Shown here piece by piece: positions 44,879-55,774 of a stretch of 64,000 nucleotides of DNA. The stretch is from Symbiodinium kawagutii. Lineage: Eukaryota; Sar; Dinophyceae; Suessiales; Symbiodiniaceae. The number at the start of each line of letters is the position of its first letter. Position 1 is the first letter of the stretch. The stretch is from NCBI GenBank assembly GCA_009767595.1, contig VSDK01017448.1:182118-246117 (forward strand), written 5' to 3'. A program made the translations under genes and the position numbers. The notes under the pieces are model-generated. The model was not told the origin of the DNA and made no database searches. It saw nothing but the letters and a program-made list of their open reading frames with translations.

Positions 44879-45293
44879 CATGGCAGACATTGAGAAGCAT
44901 TGGAATGCAGTGTGGATATGTGTGGGTTAATTCGAACTTCATTAATAGGAATGACATGGAATAACCATTTTACTTTATTGTGTGGTATGTCCTTGGGCAC
45001 ATTGAGTATCATTGGGTATTGTGTGAGGAGGACATCCATGGAAATCCACTGACCATCTGACCAAGGTAGGCTTCAGAGGAAATCCATGGAAATCCCTTTG
45101 CCAACGGAGCGGAGTGCAGCACATCCAACGCCAGAGCTATAGCAAGCGGCTGAGAGACTGCAAAATGCCATCAGCCAACTGCCCTGACTGTGCCGCATGC
45201 CCAGGCCATGCTGTCAGCACTGACGTGGACTGATCGCACTGAGTATCCTGCAGCTTAACAGCTTCACGCTGTTTCAGAATGTGATTGTTTTAC

Positions 45294-45369
45294 CTGTGCC
45301 AAAAAAACGTGGGCCCAACTTGCTTGTTGTTTTTCTAGCTCAAGCTGCACGGATGACCACTTCTTGAGA
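45294..45369 (-). CDS. Candidate minus-strand exon
   Basis: On the minus strand an AAAG acceptor and a GTAAAA donor bound 25 in-phase codons forming an amphipathic helix (LKKWSSVQLELEKQQASWAH then VFLAQ). A competing plus-strand frame (45361-45549, NHAMLCFIGHIRHKMAQVHG) covers part of the same DNA. Confidence 0.35.
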
Positions 45370-45811
45370 CTTTCAGCGGATGCCGCACCGTGTGATTCAG
45401 ATGGTCTCTCATCCGAATCAATTTTGAACCATGCTATGTTATGCTTCATTGGTCACATTAGGCACAAGATGGCACAAGTGCATGGGCAGGTGCTGGCAAG
45501 CGCTGCCCCAATATTGTCATGTCTCAAGCAGTGTAATCGCGAAGATTAGTGCATTTGGGCAGGCTAACTGCCATGCCAATGTGATAAGACCTGGCACTTT
45601 TTGCAGGAAATCCTGACACTACTTTCCTCTCAAAAACTTGTTGTCGCTGTGGTCTAATGGGAAACCATAGTGCTGGGTTGAAGGCTAGCGATCGTCTGCC
45701 TGACATTCGATGATTGAAAGAGGGAAGCATGAATAAGACAACATACTATTCGCAGCTATATACGCGGTACAACATGTACAGCATTTGCATCATTGAGCCG
45801 TTTGATTGCAG

Positions 45812-46121
45812 CGGTTTCGAAGGCAGCCAAATATTGTCAAATCGTCAATCTCCAACGCGCATCGTGCACCAAAACTGGCCGTGGACACTGAGCATAGTGG
45901 AGTTCTTTGATGTTTGTGCGCTCAACAGGTTGAGATATAGGTCTTAGGATTTGCTCAGGATTTGCTCAGGTTTTGCTTAGGATTTGCTGATTTGCTTGAT
46001 GGCCTTGCGCCTTGCAGCATTTTATGCAACACTGGAGGTGCGAGCTCGTTGCCAGGAGCCCAAGGCTGCAAAGTGGATGCGCATGTACTTCCCAGATCTT
46101 CGAAAGTTGGATCGTAGATGA
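45812..46121 (+). CDS. Unrecognised protein, last two exons
   Basis: 45812 onward (VSKAAKYCQIVNLQRASCTK) and the terminal exon 46018-46121 (FYATLEVRARCQEPKAAKWM then RMYFPDLRKLDRR, TGA 46119-46121). Both follow good TTGCAG acceptors. The basic, aromatic C-terminus is coding-like; no family recognised. Confidence 0.45.
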
Positions 46122-46859
46122 TCTTAGTATCGAGATATATCTAGATATTAGCAGGGCGATTGTGGGCGAACTTTCGCAGCTGGGCTTTTAGCACGGAATG
46201 GATCATGATCAAGATGAAGCATGAGAAATAGCTGGGCATGATTTTTTTGCGTGCTGGTCCTGATTCACCTGTCTTTAGAGACCCTTTGTATAAAAGGCAA
46301 GCTTCGAACACTGCTCAATGTTGGCTTTGTGTTTCTCGTCCCTCAGCCCTGCTGAGACGGACCAAGTTGGAAGAGAGAGAGAGAGAGAGAGACAGACAAA
46401 TAAGAAAGACATAGAAAGACACTGCGCCTTCCTCTCCTTCATTTCGCCTGCAGCCTGAAGCATAGGCCCTGGGGGCGCTCGTTCCTAAGCGCAGGGAAAC
46501 AAACAAACAAACAAACAAATAAACCAATACTGCTCAGTAGCACGCATTCGGGGATTGCCATCGTTGTGATTTTGATACACTCTTGAAGTATGTGCTGCTT
46601 TGCACTGCGTTTCTGTTTCTTAATTTGCTGTTCATTTGGGCAGCAGAATTGTTCGGCTCCGCTCGGTTGATATTTCCTCTGCTTGATCCCACTTGGTGCT
46701 TGCCCTGGCTGGAAGAAGACCTCTTAAGGGGTGGTGCTACTGTGACCATGACGCAGTCTTAGTAAGCGTTCAGATATGTTCGAATCACTTGGGCACCATT
46801 ATTGCATGTCATGAACGATATTTTCTTATTTTTGGTGACTCCCCAATTCGCCCTTCTTC

Positions 46860-47098
46860 CAATTCGTGCACGGGTTTGTGGTTATGTAGAGGGCTCGAGC
46901 CTCTCTGGCTGTGAAGCTGTTCATGTTGAGGCACCTGCTCAGTATATGAGTGCTCAAAATTTTGAAGCTGCTAGCGACTTGGTGCACGAGAAATTTTGGC
47001 TCAAGCTGCTTACACGCCTACAACCAATTGTGGTCTGGAGCTTGGTGGATGAATCCACAAGACAAACTTTGAGCATCTTGAAATCATGTAATCAGTGA
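46860..47098 (+). CDS. Candidate exon, unknown protein
   Basis: Open frame with convincing composition (EAPAQYMSAQNFEAASDLVH, LLTRLQPIVVWSLVDESTRQ) to a TGA at 47096-47098. Edges undefined. It contains a chance spliced-leader-like 13-mer (see rejected list). Confidence 0.4.
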
Positions 47099-47594
47099 TG
47101 CCAGTGTCAAAATAGGGCAAGGGATGTCAAGGGAACATCTTCTTGATTCCTATAGTTTCAACGCTTGCACATGCTTAGATGTCTCATTTTGCCAAAGGCT
47201 CGAGTTGCGGGCCATCATATGCTTCAAGATATCGATTCTCGAAGGCCCAGAGCGGATGTCCTGACACGTCCAGACACGTCCAGACACGTCCAGACATTTG
47301 GTTTGGCATGTGCGCATGCTTTGGCTGTCCTGCCAGTAGTTCTTGTTTGTTTTTGTGTCATTTTCTTCCCTACTCCAGTCATTCGCCTCTAGACGTTTTC
47401 CATGCAAACGGGTCAACTGGTCACTTAGGTCTCAGCATGTCTCAGCTTTTTGGAAAGCCTAGCTGCCATTCCATATCACATTATTCCATATCATTCCATT
47501 CACTTTGTCTAATTCCTAGTGTCGTCTCAGAGATTTTACTCGACGATACTTCGAGTGCTGCATTGTGATTCCAGCTGATTCCTGTGTTCCCAGG

Positions 47595-47843
47595 ACGACG
47601 GCAGCAAGCCGTGTTGACTCAGTGCAATCCGCTTTTGAAACGTCATGGGACAAGACATATGAAGGCGGGAAATCGCTTGAAATCAGGGAGAAAATGATGG
47701 GAAATGCATGGAAGTGCCGCAGATTGACTTTGTGCCCAGATTGCTGGGATTCTGCTTTTGAAGCTTTCAGCTTCCTCAGGTCCGCCCCTTCATTCGGACA
47801 CCAGCTTGGCATCGGTATCTACCCAGTTGCATGGAAGCACTGA
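47595..47843 (+). CDS. Candidate exon, unknown protein C-terminus
   Basis: After a TTCCCAG acceptor the frame runs to TGA 47841-47843 (VDSVQSAFETSWDKTYEGGK, NAWKCRRLTLCPDCWDSAFE). Cys/Trp-rich, no family recognised. Confidence 0.4.
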   Translation, partial: TTAASRVDSVQSAFETSWDKTYEGGKSLEIREKMMGNAWKCRRLTLCPDCWDSAFEAFSFLRSAPSFGHQLGIGIYPVAWKH

Positions 47844-48309
47844 GGGGTGGATTCCGGGCGGATTCCGTGTGGATGATGCGTGGATGATACGTGGATGATC
47901 TTGTCACTTTAAAGGGCGTATGATGTCATGATGGCGTCGATACATGTCTCAGCATGTCTCACTTTGCGAGAGCGCCCCAGGAGCTCCTTCCAGGCACAGC
48001 CCAAACGGCGACGGAGCAAGAAGGACTGAGGCTGAGACAGGGGACATCAGGGGAGCACCTGGAATGACCTCAGAAAACTCCACAGGTGCCGCTCCCGTAA
48101 GTCAAAGGAAAGAGAGATACAGGGTAGTACAGGGGGACCCGGGACATTCACGGGTTCATTCTGGCAGTGCTTGCTCTTCGATTGGCATGTCTTGTGCTCA
48201 ATTCTGCGCAGCGTGAATGCTTGGCCAAGCTTACAGCGCCCATGTGACAGGGGCCATGCTTTTTGAGCCATGCGTTGAAGTGCCCATGTCACTGTCCAGA
48301 GCGTCCAGG

Positions 48310-49035
48310 ATGGATCGGATAGGTTGCAATGCCAAGAAACTGCGATTTGTCGCTGTGCTTCTGCTGTTTTTGGTGGTGCAAGGCCCTCAATGCGGGCGCA
48401 GCTTTGTTGCAGTCCAGACCCTTCAGCGGCCCAATCTTCGTTTGTGCCTTCGTTTTGCTTCAGTTGGAGAGGCTGTAGATGAGGCCCTGCGTAGTAGCAC
48501 CTTTCCACCGCCAGACTGGCTCCGTCTTTCCACGGTTGCAACGTCGGACGCTGCAGCTCAACGGGTTGGCAGAGCAGTCTTCGCCATTTCCGAGGGCCTT
48601 CGGCTGGAGCAAAAGCCGGTGGAGCGCCTTCGAAATGGCAGCACTGCGAGTGTACAATCCTTGGCGCTTTGGGTGCCACCGAGGTCAATGCTTCTCGTCT
48701 CTTCGATGATAGGGGAAGCCTTGGGGGATGAGCCCATGATTTTGGTGGAAAACTTGGATTTGGATGAGGATGACGAGGCGGAATTCTTCTTGGGTGAGCT
48801 GACTGGGCCCTCGAAAGAGTTGAGATCTCTGGCCACGGAGATGTTGGAGAAGCGCTATGCTGCGGTTGTGGACCTGGACGAGGATGGCACAGCTGCAATT
48901 CACACAACGTCTTCTGGAAAGGCCCTGGTTGAGTCATTGATTTCGAGCAGCACTACAGCAAAAGTTTCAAGCAGCTGGAGCGCGGTAGGCGGCAATTCTG
49001 AGTATTTGAGTTGGATTGCCAGTCAGGTAGCCTGA
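48310..49035 (+). CDS. Plastid-targeted protein of unknown function (intronless)
   Basis: From ATG 48310 the N-terminus has a basic lead and a strong signal peptide core (LRFVAVLLLFLVVQGPQCG), then SFVAVQTLQRPNLRLCLRF, an FVAP-like site and a basic, acid-free transit-like segment. This bipartite layout is that of proteins sent through the ER to peridinin plastids. The mature part (about 200 residues) has a conserved-looking SLALWVPPRSMLLVSSMIGE stretch and an acidic helix (LDLDEDDEAEFFLGELTG). I recognise no family. Upstream in-frame ATGs exist at 48217, 48256 and 48286, but only 48310 places the signal peptide at the start. Single exon. Confidence 0.65.
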   Translation: MDRIGCNAKKLRFVAVLLLFLVVQGPQCGRSFVAVQTLQRPNLRLCLRFASVGEAVDEALRSSTFPPPDWLRLSTVATSDAAAQRVGRAVFAISEGLRLEQKPVERLRNGSTASVQSLALWVPPRSMLLVSSMIGEALGDEPMILVENLDLDEDDEAEFFLGELTGPSKELRSLATEMLEKRYAAVVDLDEDGTAAIHTTSSGKALVESLISSSTTAKVSSSWSAVGGNSEYLSWIASQVA

Positions 49036-49569
49036 GGCAGCACAAGATTAGAAAAGCGTAGGAGCCAAAAGCAATGCTTTTGCCTAGTGCCATGAAAACT
49101 CTTGGCCCGACCTGACGTTCGCAACAAAAAGCTGCTAATGTGTGAGCCAACTGTTCTCAGCTTTTTCTCACCGAGTTTGTCGCAGCTTTGAGTGTCACTC
49201 GCTGTTTTGGTCTCGTTTCGTATCCCTGTTACGAGACTGTACCTGATATCCTTAGATCATTAGATCGTTTTGACTCTGTCGCAATTCTTCCCATCCGCCA
49301 CACATGCTTCCCCTACTGTTCGTACAGCCCGAACATGTCAAGAACATCAGCTTAAAGACATGTACGAAAGTTAAGTGAGCTGAAACGAACATCATAAAAC
49401 ATGATAATTATGATTGTGTATATAGATGTAGATGATGTATCAATGAATCGTCCGACTACATTTCAGGAGTTTCTTCAGAAGACTTCTCAGTTTCAATACG
49501 TACTTGTGTCCCTACGAATGTCAGAGATGTTGCAATGTGCGCTATCAATAGCTATCAATAGATATCATC

Positions 49570-49589
49570 GAGATGGCGATGGAGAGAGA
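49570..49589 (+). repeat. Copy 2 of the 20-bp GA-repeat seed
   Basis: Identical to 2533-2552. TATCAATAG lies on both sides (about 49553-49561 and 49603-49611), and the GA run extends for four further units. Confidence 0.65.
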
Positions 49590-49722
49590 GAGAGATATAT
49601 ATCAATAGAAGGCTAGTCATTTGGTCATAGTTTATTTGTCATCATTTGTCAGGATTTCATTTGAGTACATGTCGCATCGTGTCTCATCATCATGTCGCAT
49701 CATGTTTCCTTTCTGCATCGCG

Positions 49723-49890
49723 TCACCGTGGGGTCCGAAGCAAAGAAATTGCCTGTGCTGTGCTGGGCACGTCAATCGAGGACATGAAGAAGCCCAGCAG
49801 TATCGAGGACCCAGCGCGTTACTCGATGATGCGAGGCCGGTATCGTAGTCGGTCCAGTCGGGTACATGAGAATCATCCAAGATTGAAGTG
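49723..49890 (+). CDS. Candidate terminal exon with Arg/Ser tail
   Basis: Frame reading KEIACAVLGTSIEDMKKPSS and RYSMMRGRYRSRSSRVHENH to TGA 49889-49891. The short RS-like end is suggestive of RNA-associated proteins, but this is weak. Edges not fixed. Confidence 0.4.
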
Positions 49891-49891
49891 A

Positions 49892-51483
49892 CGCAGAGCA
49901 ACGCGTTTGAGATGTTTAAGGGATGGTATGCATAGGTGCTGTATGCTGCCCCGCGTCACAGCACAAGCTTCCACTGTATTCCACCTAAACTGGATCTATT
50001 GATCTGCAATGATCTGCATTTGTATACTTTTGCAAAAGGTGAAGGCAATGTATTCGGATTTATTCCACAACATGTCTAGGCGTGCAATGGAACGCCGGGC
50101 AAGTCAAATCTCTGCATAGCTGCTGTGATCCCAAGGTGGTAGGCTTCCCTCAGGGTCAAACGTGCCTGCCTTTATTCCACCGGGGTTCGTCTCCTTAATT
50201 TTCGAAAAACTCGTTCTGCAAGGACATGTAGCAAACTTCTTCATGCGATTCAACGTCCAAGTGCAACATCGAACGTAAGCTTGAACATTTGTGTGGGGCG
50301 TCAGGGATCCTTGTCCGACTTTTCATTTGGAAGTTGTCAATCCAGTTTTGTTCTCCATGTTGGAGTTGTATTGCTTCGAGCTGATAGATCGAATTGAGTC
50401 CGGAAGTCAACTTTTCTATTTGATGGATGCGCGCGATTCATTCCAAACAATCCGTAGTTGGTTGGCAATCCGACCGGCAGTGGATTGATCGGAAATTTAG
50501 TGACACACTTGTCAACCAACACCGATACCATCCGATATCGTATAGTATACAACTACAAAATCTAGATACTATTTTTTCCAACAGGACGGAAAAAGGTTCA
50601 TGCGATGATCCCATGAAGATCCATGAGGGAAGTCTTCTTGAAAAACAAGGGTCGTTCATCGTACTGTAAAGCAAGACGTACTGTCAACATCTCCAAACCA
50701 AGAGTAAGCTGGTGCTAAGCTGCTAGACGCGTACAAGGACGTCTCGTCACTCATCAATCAATACCAAGACTGCAATACACAGCATTCACATCACTACTAT
50801 AGATCTCCTTTGAACCGGCTGGACAGACCCATTTCACGAGAAGACGTGCGTACGGTAAAGTGACTCAAACAAATCACATCTGCGAAATCCAATGGAATAA
50901 CATGTTTTTCAATTTTTGTTTGTTGCTTGGTTTTCTAGCAAGGAATTGTTGTCAAAAAAATTGTCTTGGTTTTTGGCCTGGGATATTATCATCGTTACCC
51001 CAAAACATGGTTGCTAAGAATTTAACTGCCACCGTAAGGGTCCCTCAAATTCTTAACCGAAGAAGCAAATTATATCCGGGCCCAACAGGAGCGGAAACAA
51101 ATCCGAGCCCCTCAAATTCTTATACAAGAGATTCTTATGCAGTACCTTCGCTGTATGTTTCATCCGAATTCGTCAACCAATGAGTTCAATTCTCTATTCA
51201 GTGGCACCTCCCTCTTCTTTCGGTAGTTTCGGAACTGGTTTTGGTAAGAAACTAGTCAAATCGAAGAGCACTGAACAGCTCCGGCCATGAAAACATGGTA
51301 CTGTATCTGAAGCCTGTATAATGATATATAATGATGTATAATGTGTGTGAGTGCCGGTGCATGTGTGGTTTTGTATTTGCAGTTGTCTTCAAAGTTCATA
51401 GGCAGTGCTTAGGTGCACAGGTCTCTTGCAACGCCCTGTGCAGGTTCTTTGCAATATTTTTCCAGGCTACTTCAATGGAGTAG
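49892..51483. other. Unassigned stretch
   Basis: AT-balanced DNA with overlapping short open frames on both strands (for example 50860-51183), none with exon signals I trust. Confidence 0.35.
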
Positions 51484-53274
51484 TGGGTGGTGTTCGGGGG
51501 AGACAAAGCCCACCACGCCTCAATCAGCCGCCTGGCAGAACTTCGGAGGGAAACAATTCGACGGGCAGTTCAGCGTCAAGACATGTCAAGACAACTGAAA
51601 TGCCATGGGTTTCGCATAGTTTTGCATGGCTTCGCATATGATTTGCAGTTCCTGTCTCCGTTCTTTTGAAAGGCCAAGCGCCGTCGGAGCAACTCAAGCT
51701 TCTGGGCAGATGAAAGGTCAATCCGACGATGTGCATCATGCATCACCCTGCATCACCATGCGGAATAACCATGAAATCGGGTGAACCGAGCATTGTACCC
51801 ATGTGTACCCCATTCTTTTTCATATCATTTCTTATTCACATTTATTGACACTAATATCATCTAATATCAACATTATTTAACATTATATATTATATTCATT
51901 TATATTCTCTATTCTCGTCTCCGGTCTCCCCTCGTACACTTGAAGGCTTCGATTGCCGAGGCTCTCTGCCTAGTCCTGGATCGTCGTCCACAGAGGCGCT
52001 TCATGATCTGGTGAAGAACCGTCCCTTTGCCAACCGCTTCATTCAGTACAGAACCTCGGAACTTTGCATTGGCGGTTCAAAATTGTTCATCCAAGACGTG
52101 TGGTCTTGCAACTAGGAAAGAGATGGAAGGAGTATGAAGGACCTGTTGACAAGGAGTATGAAGGAGCATCAGGAGATGAGTTTTTGATTTTGTTGATGTG
52201 TCATGTTGCTGTGACACATGTCTTTAAAGCAAACGCTATGGGAGCAGTTGCCCAACTCCTGATTGATCATTTTTGTCCATTTTTTCTGCTGGTGTGGGAA
52301 ATTGCCAGCCGCTGCCGTGGGAAACGGCAGTAGCCAACTAGCAGAACCGATCCTCAACAGATTTCAGATGTGGTGTTTCTTCAATAGCGAGTGTTTGCGT
52401 GTTGTTTGGGGTAGGACGCTGTTTCATGTCATTGCATGTCCCTCTCTGTTTCTTGGCACGGTCAAAGCATATCAAAGCATTCACTCAGCTAAGGCTTAGA
52501 GGTCGAATCTCGGTCGCGACGTGAGTCAGCAGAGCTTAGAGCAAATCATCGGAGCTTTTCCAGCGGGCGAAGCCAGCAGGCTTTCTAAGATATCAAGACT
52601 GCTCATTGTTTGAATATTCATATCAATGAAGCATTTGTGGTCGAACTAATAGTGACGTATAGTGACTCTAGGCGGTTAGTTACAGTATGTTGTGAGTGAC
52701 ATGAGCCTAGCATCACCATTTGCAGTTCAGGCGCTTCGAATCCTCAGGACCGTGACGCTTCTCCACAGTTTCGGGCGTGGTTGGCCAAAGATCAGCCTCG
52801 GGTTCAGCATTCAAAGGCAGGATCACAGTGATGCCATTTGCCATGGAGAAACCTATAGGAACAGAAATCTTGGAAATATATGAAGGTTGGAAGAGGATGG
52901 AAGAGGAATAATTGGAGATATGGGAAGGAACGAACTATATATATAGGAAAGCAGAGAATTGGAACTGGAGAGAGATAGAGGGAGAACTGGGAGGAAGTCA
53001 TCCGAAGTCATAGACAGACATGTGCAGTGACGAGACATGACAAGTGTCAGTTGCATTGAAGGCCTAGTCAGATGCGTCGCGTCGCGTCAGCTTGAGCCTC
53101 ATGGCTGAGTGATAAGGGGCAACCGGCACCAAAAAGACTTGGTGCTAACCCCTTATTGGAACCTCCATGAACCTGCATGAAAAACCGAGCATTTTAAGGT
53201 GGACTTGGATGCTTCCTTGAAAGAAAGCAGGAGATGGAAGAGGCTGCCTTGGAAAGACTTGTTAGGAAGATCTA
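51484..53274 (+). CDS. Unrecognised multi-exon gene
   Basis: Coding-like exons with acceptors: 51484 onward (WVVFGGDKAHHASISRLAEL, RRETIRRAVQRQDMSRQ), 51946 onward (GSLPSPGSSSTEALHDLVKN, RPFANRFIQYRTSELCIGGS), about 52228 onward (NAMGAVAQLLIDHFCPFFLL), from 52727 (ALRILRTVTLLHSFGRGWPK) and a short terminal exon from 53234 (EMEEAALERLVRKI, TAG stop). The exon at 51946 lacks any Met. Exon linkage is inferred from strand and order. No family recognised. Confidence 0.4.
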
Positions 53275-53563
53275 GGAATCCATCAAAAAGATCAAACTTG
53301 GAATGAATGCACCAGACTTAGTCCACGCTTAGTCAACACTTGCTGGCTTGCCACAGACTGGCACCAGCCAAGCTGCTGTACATTGCTGGCTCGCTTCAGC
53401 CCGATCGATCCAAAACTCAGGAGGCAGTAAGGGCAATGACATGATTCCTTCGATTCAACATCAGCGTTGTAATTTGTGGGAATGCTGGCATGGAGTGCCG
53501 CATGCTGATGGGGAATCTTTCAAAAAACTGAAACACAGTCGAGCAGAATATATATTTTTCCAC

Positions 53564-53754
53564 TCTTGAGCAGAGCTGGTGACCCACTTGTCTATCTTGT
53601 CTTGATTTGGCTCACCCAATGCCTCGCCAATGTGTGCATAGATAGGGTCCAGTGAAAGGCCGCGCGGCCTTTCGCCGAAGATCTTCAAAGCTGATCTGAA
53701 GAGCTTCGCAGCTTTTTTGTCGACTGGCCGTGGCAGCAGCTGACCGAGCTTTTG
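53564..53754 (-). CDS. Minus-strand exon, unrecognised protein
   Basis: On the minus strand a GAAG acceptor leads into KLGQLLPRPVDKKAAKLFRS, ALKIFGERPRGLSLDPIYAH and IGEALGEPNQDKIDKWVTSS, with a GT donor at the lower end. The codon pattern is strongly coding. It is the best-supported minus-strand exon in the window. No partner exon is identified. Confidence 0.5.
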
Positions 53755-54272
53755 CTTCAAATGGCTTTAAGTAAAGCAGGACATTGACAGAATGGATGGT
53801 CTCAAAAAACTTCTAAAGCGGGTTGGCCCGTGAGTTTTGGTTCTTGTTTATGTTTTGTTGATTTTTGTTGTGCTTGCTTCTGTGGGGTAAAAGGAAGCAT
53901 TCGTCACGGCCGGCCATTTATCTGCGGGACAGAGACTGCTTGGTGAGTGACTGATCAATTGCACAATCTCCAAGCAGCCCAAAGGATCCTAAAGGCATTG
54001 CTTTCCTTTGGTTTCTTTGTTTGCAAACCTGTCATGTTTAGCAAATGTAGCAGTTAATCCTTCCATGCTGACCGCCATGGTATTGTGCATATGCCCAAGC
54101 AGAAGCATACGATTATAGTCAATTAGATAGATGATATTGGGATATCAGTAGGAGAAAAGTATATCACACACACATATGTATATATTAAGTTTTTAAATTT
54201 ATAATACATTAAACATGTATGTGTTATTGATGCAAAAATTGACGCGCAAGACGTATGTTTATTTGTTTTTGC
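53755..54272. other. Flank of the LINE insertion, no gene seen
   Basis: AT-rich DNA upstream of the retrotransposon; no exon signals supported. Confidence 0.5.
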
Positions 54273-54280
54273 AAGTCCAG

Positions 54281-54318
54281 TACGGCTCAAGTGTTTTGGT
54301 TCAAGTTGGCCACTCAAG
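54281..54318 (+). other. Three tandem spliced-leader relics
   Basis: Three contiguous units each end in TCAAG: TACGGCTCAAG (54281-54291), TGTTTTGGTTCAAG (54292-54305) and TTGGCCACTCAAG (54306-54318). They resemble the 3' end of the dinoflagellate spliced leader (CCATTTTGGCTCAAG). The first unit starts exactly at the edge of the target-site duplication. Confidence 0.65.
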
Positions 54319-54361
54319 GTTAGGTACACTGAATTTTTTGTGCCTAAGACCCCCTGTAGTC

Positions 54362-55711
54362 ATGGCAGATGCTTCACTTCTGGGCAATGGCATTCCGGCT
54401 ATCGAACTTGATGATGACGATGATGATAGTGGTAGTGGAGTGCCCTCTGCTCCCCCTAATCTTCAGTTTGCTGCTCCCAAAGTTCCCCTTGCTGGCCCGC
54501 CCATAAAGAAGAGCAAGTCCCACGTGCGGTCTGGACCTGGTGATGAGCACTTTCCCGCGGCAGATGCTGAACTCGAAAAAGCCCTCTCCAAACATGCATC
54601 TTCTTCAACGACACCTCAAGATGAGATGGTGCCCGCTCCTGCTGAGGTACCCGTTCCCATCCTCGACCAACAACCCCTGATGGCAATGCTCAACCAATGG
54701 GCAGTACGCCTCGAAGACACCTTGAGCACATCCCTGGGAAGGAAGCTCGATGTCATCCAAGCCAATCAACAGGCAGTCCTCCGAACGGTTGATGCCCACA
54801 CTGCTCAAATCAGCTCCCTTAGTGAAGGGCTTGAAGATGTGAAAAGTCGAATCCAAAAGATCGAGACCACCACACCAGTACCTGCCGATGTCCCGGCCAC
54901 ACAAGTCCAGCAACTCCAGGATGACTTGCGCTCACTAGCCACCAAGGTTGAAGACTTGGCTTTGATGCCTCACCGGGCTCCTTCTGCCCCCCCTTCAGGT
55001 GCAGGACGAGGACTTTCGGGACCCTCTCATCTAGAACCCAACCATGCCCATTCTCGAAGATCCCGCTCGGCTGCCCCCTCTCGGCCTCTCCTTGCAGACG
55101 ATGTCCCACTCGTGGACTGGAATCATCTCGTCATTGGTGGCTGGGCTCTCGACACTCGCCGTGACACTATCCAGCAGGAAGCCCAACACCTCCTTGAACA
55201 GACTCAGATTAAAGACAAAGTTGTTGAGGTCCTCGTCTATGGCAAGCGCTCTTCCACATGCCACGTGCTCCTTCAACCCCTGTCCGAACAACCTGCTAGA
55301 CAACGAGCTCTCGAATTGCAAAGCCAGTGCAAAGGCCAATTTGTCCTCCCGAGCTCTGGCAAACCTGCCTGGCTCACAGCTCACAAGAGCCCACAACTCC
55401 GATTCAAGAATCGTGTCACCAAACAGGCCCTCAACCTCATTGAACTTCTCCTTGGCAAGGACTCCATGACTCACGTTGACTGCGACTGGACCAGGCAGAT
55501 TCTCTGGCTTGAGGACTGTCGGGTAGCTGGAGTCAACCGTAAAGACTTTGAAGCAGACCCCAGTGCCAACCTGGTTGTCCACCAGCACCGTGATGAAAGG
55601 CAGGAACAAGACGTGCCCATCTACTTCAATGCCACACGTCTCGCCCGCTTCACGGGCAAAACGCTTGACGACATCAAGCTCTTCATGGCTGCGCCGGGGC
55701 AGTCTGAATGA
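54362..55711 (+). CDS. LINE ORF1 protein
   Basis: 449 residues from ATG 54362; probably the nucleic-acid-binding chaperone of the element. N-terminal acidic run (ELDDDDDDSGSG), Pro-rich linker, then a predicted coiled coil (VLRTVDAHTAQISSLSEGLE and following heptads, about residues 140-215), and a C-terminal part with LVYGKRSSTCHVLL that may be RRM-like. No CCHC zinc knuckle is seen. It ends at TGA 55709-55711 and the same frame continues open into the endonuclease. Confidence 0.75.
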   Translation: MADASLLGNGIPAIELDDDDDDSGSGVPSAPPNLQFAAPKVPLAGPPIKKSKSHVRSGPGDEHFPAADAELEKALSKHASSSTTPQDEMVPAPAEVPVPILDQQPLMAMLNQWAVRLEDTLSTSLGRKLDVIQANQQAVLRTVDAHTAQISSLSEGLEDVKSRIQKIETTTPVPADVPATQVQQLQDDLRSLATKVEDLALMPHRAPSAPPSGAGRGLSGPSHLEPNHAHSRRSRSAAPSRPLLADDVPLVDWNHLVIGGWALDTRRDTIQQEAQHLLEQTQIKDKVVEVLVYGKRSSTCHVLLQPLSEQPARQRALELQSQCKGQFVLPSSGKPAWLTAHKSPQLRFKNRVTKQALNLIELLLGKDSMTHVDCDWTRQILWLEDCRVAGVNRKDFEADPSANLVVHQHRDERQEQDVPIYFNATRLARFTGKTLDDIKLFMAAPGQSE

Positions 55712-55774
55712 CTCCACTCTGGCGCCTCCAATGCATGGCAGGTTCCTTCACCTCAACTGGATCATGAGTGCGGT

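Noticed and set aside
46993-47005. ATTTTGGCTCAAG, a 13-base match to the spliced-leader 3' end
   Set aside because: It falls in the middle of a coding-like frame (EKFWLK) with no second relic, poly(A) or flanking duplication. I treat it as coincidence, though it could be rechecked.
48047-48937. 296-codon antisense ORF over the plastid-targeted gene
   Set aside because: Pro/Gln/Arg-rich shadow of a better sense-strand protein with a clear presequence.
55031-55717. 228-codon antisense ORF over LINE ORF1
   Set aside because: Shadow of ORF1; no independent features.
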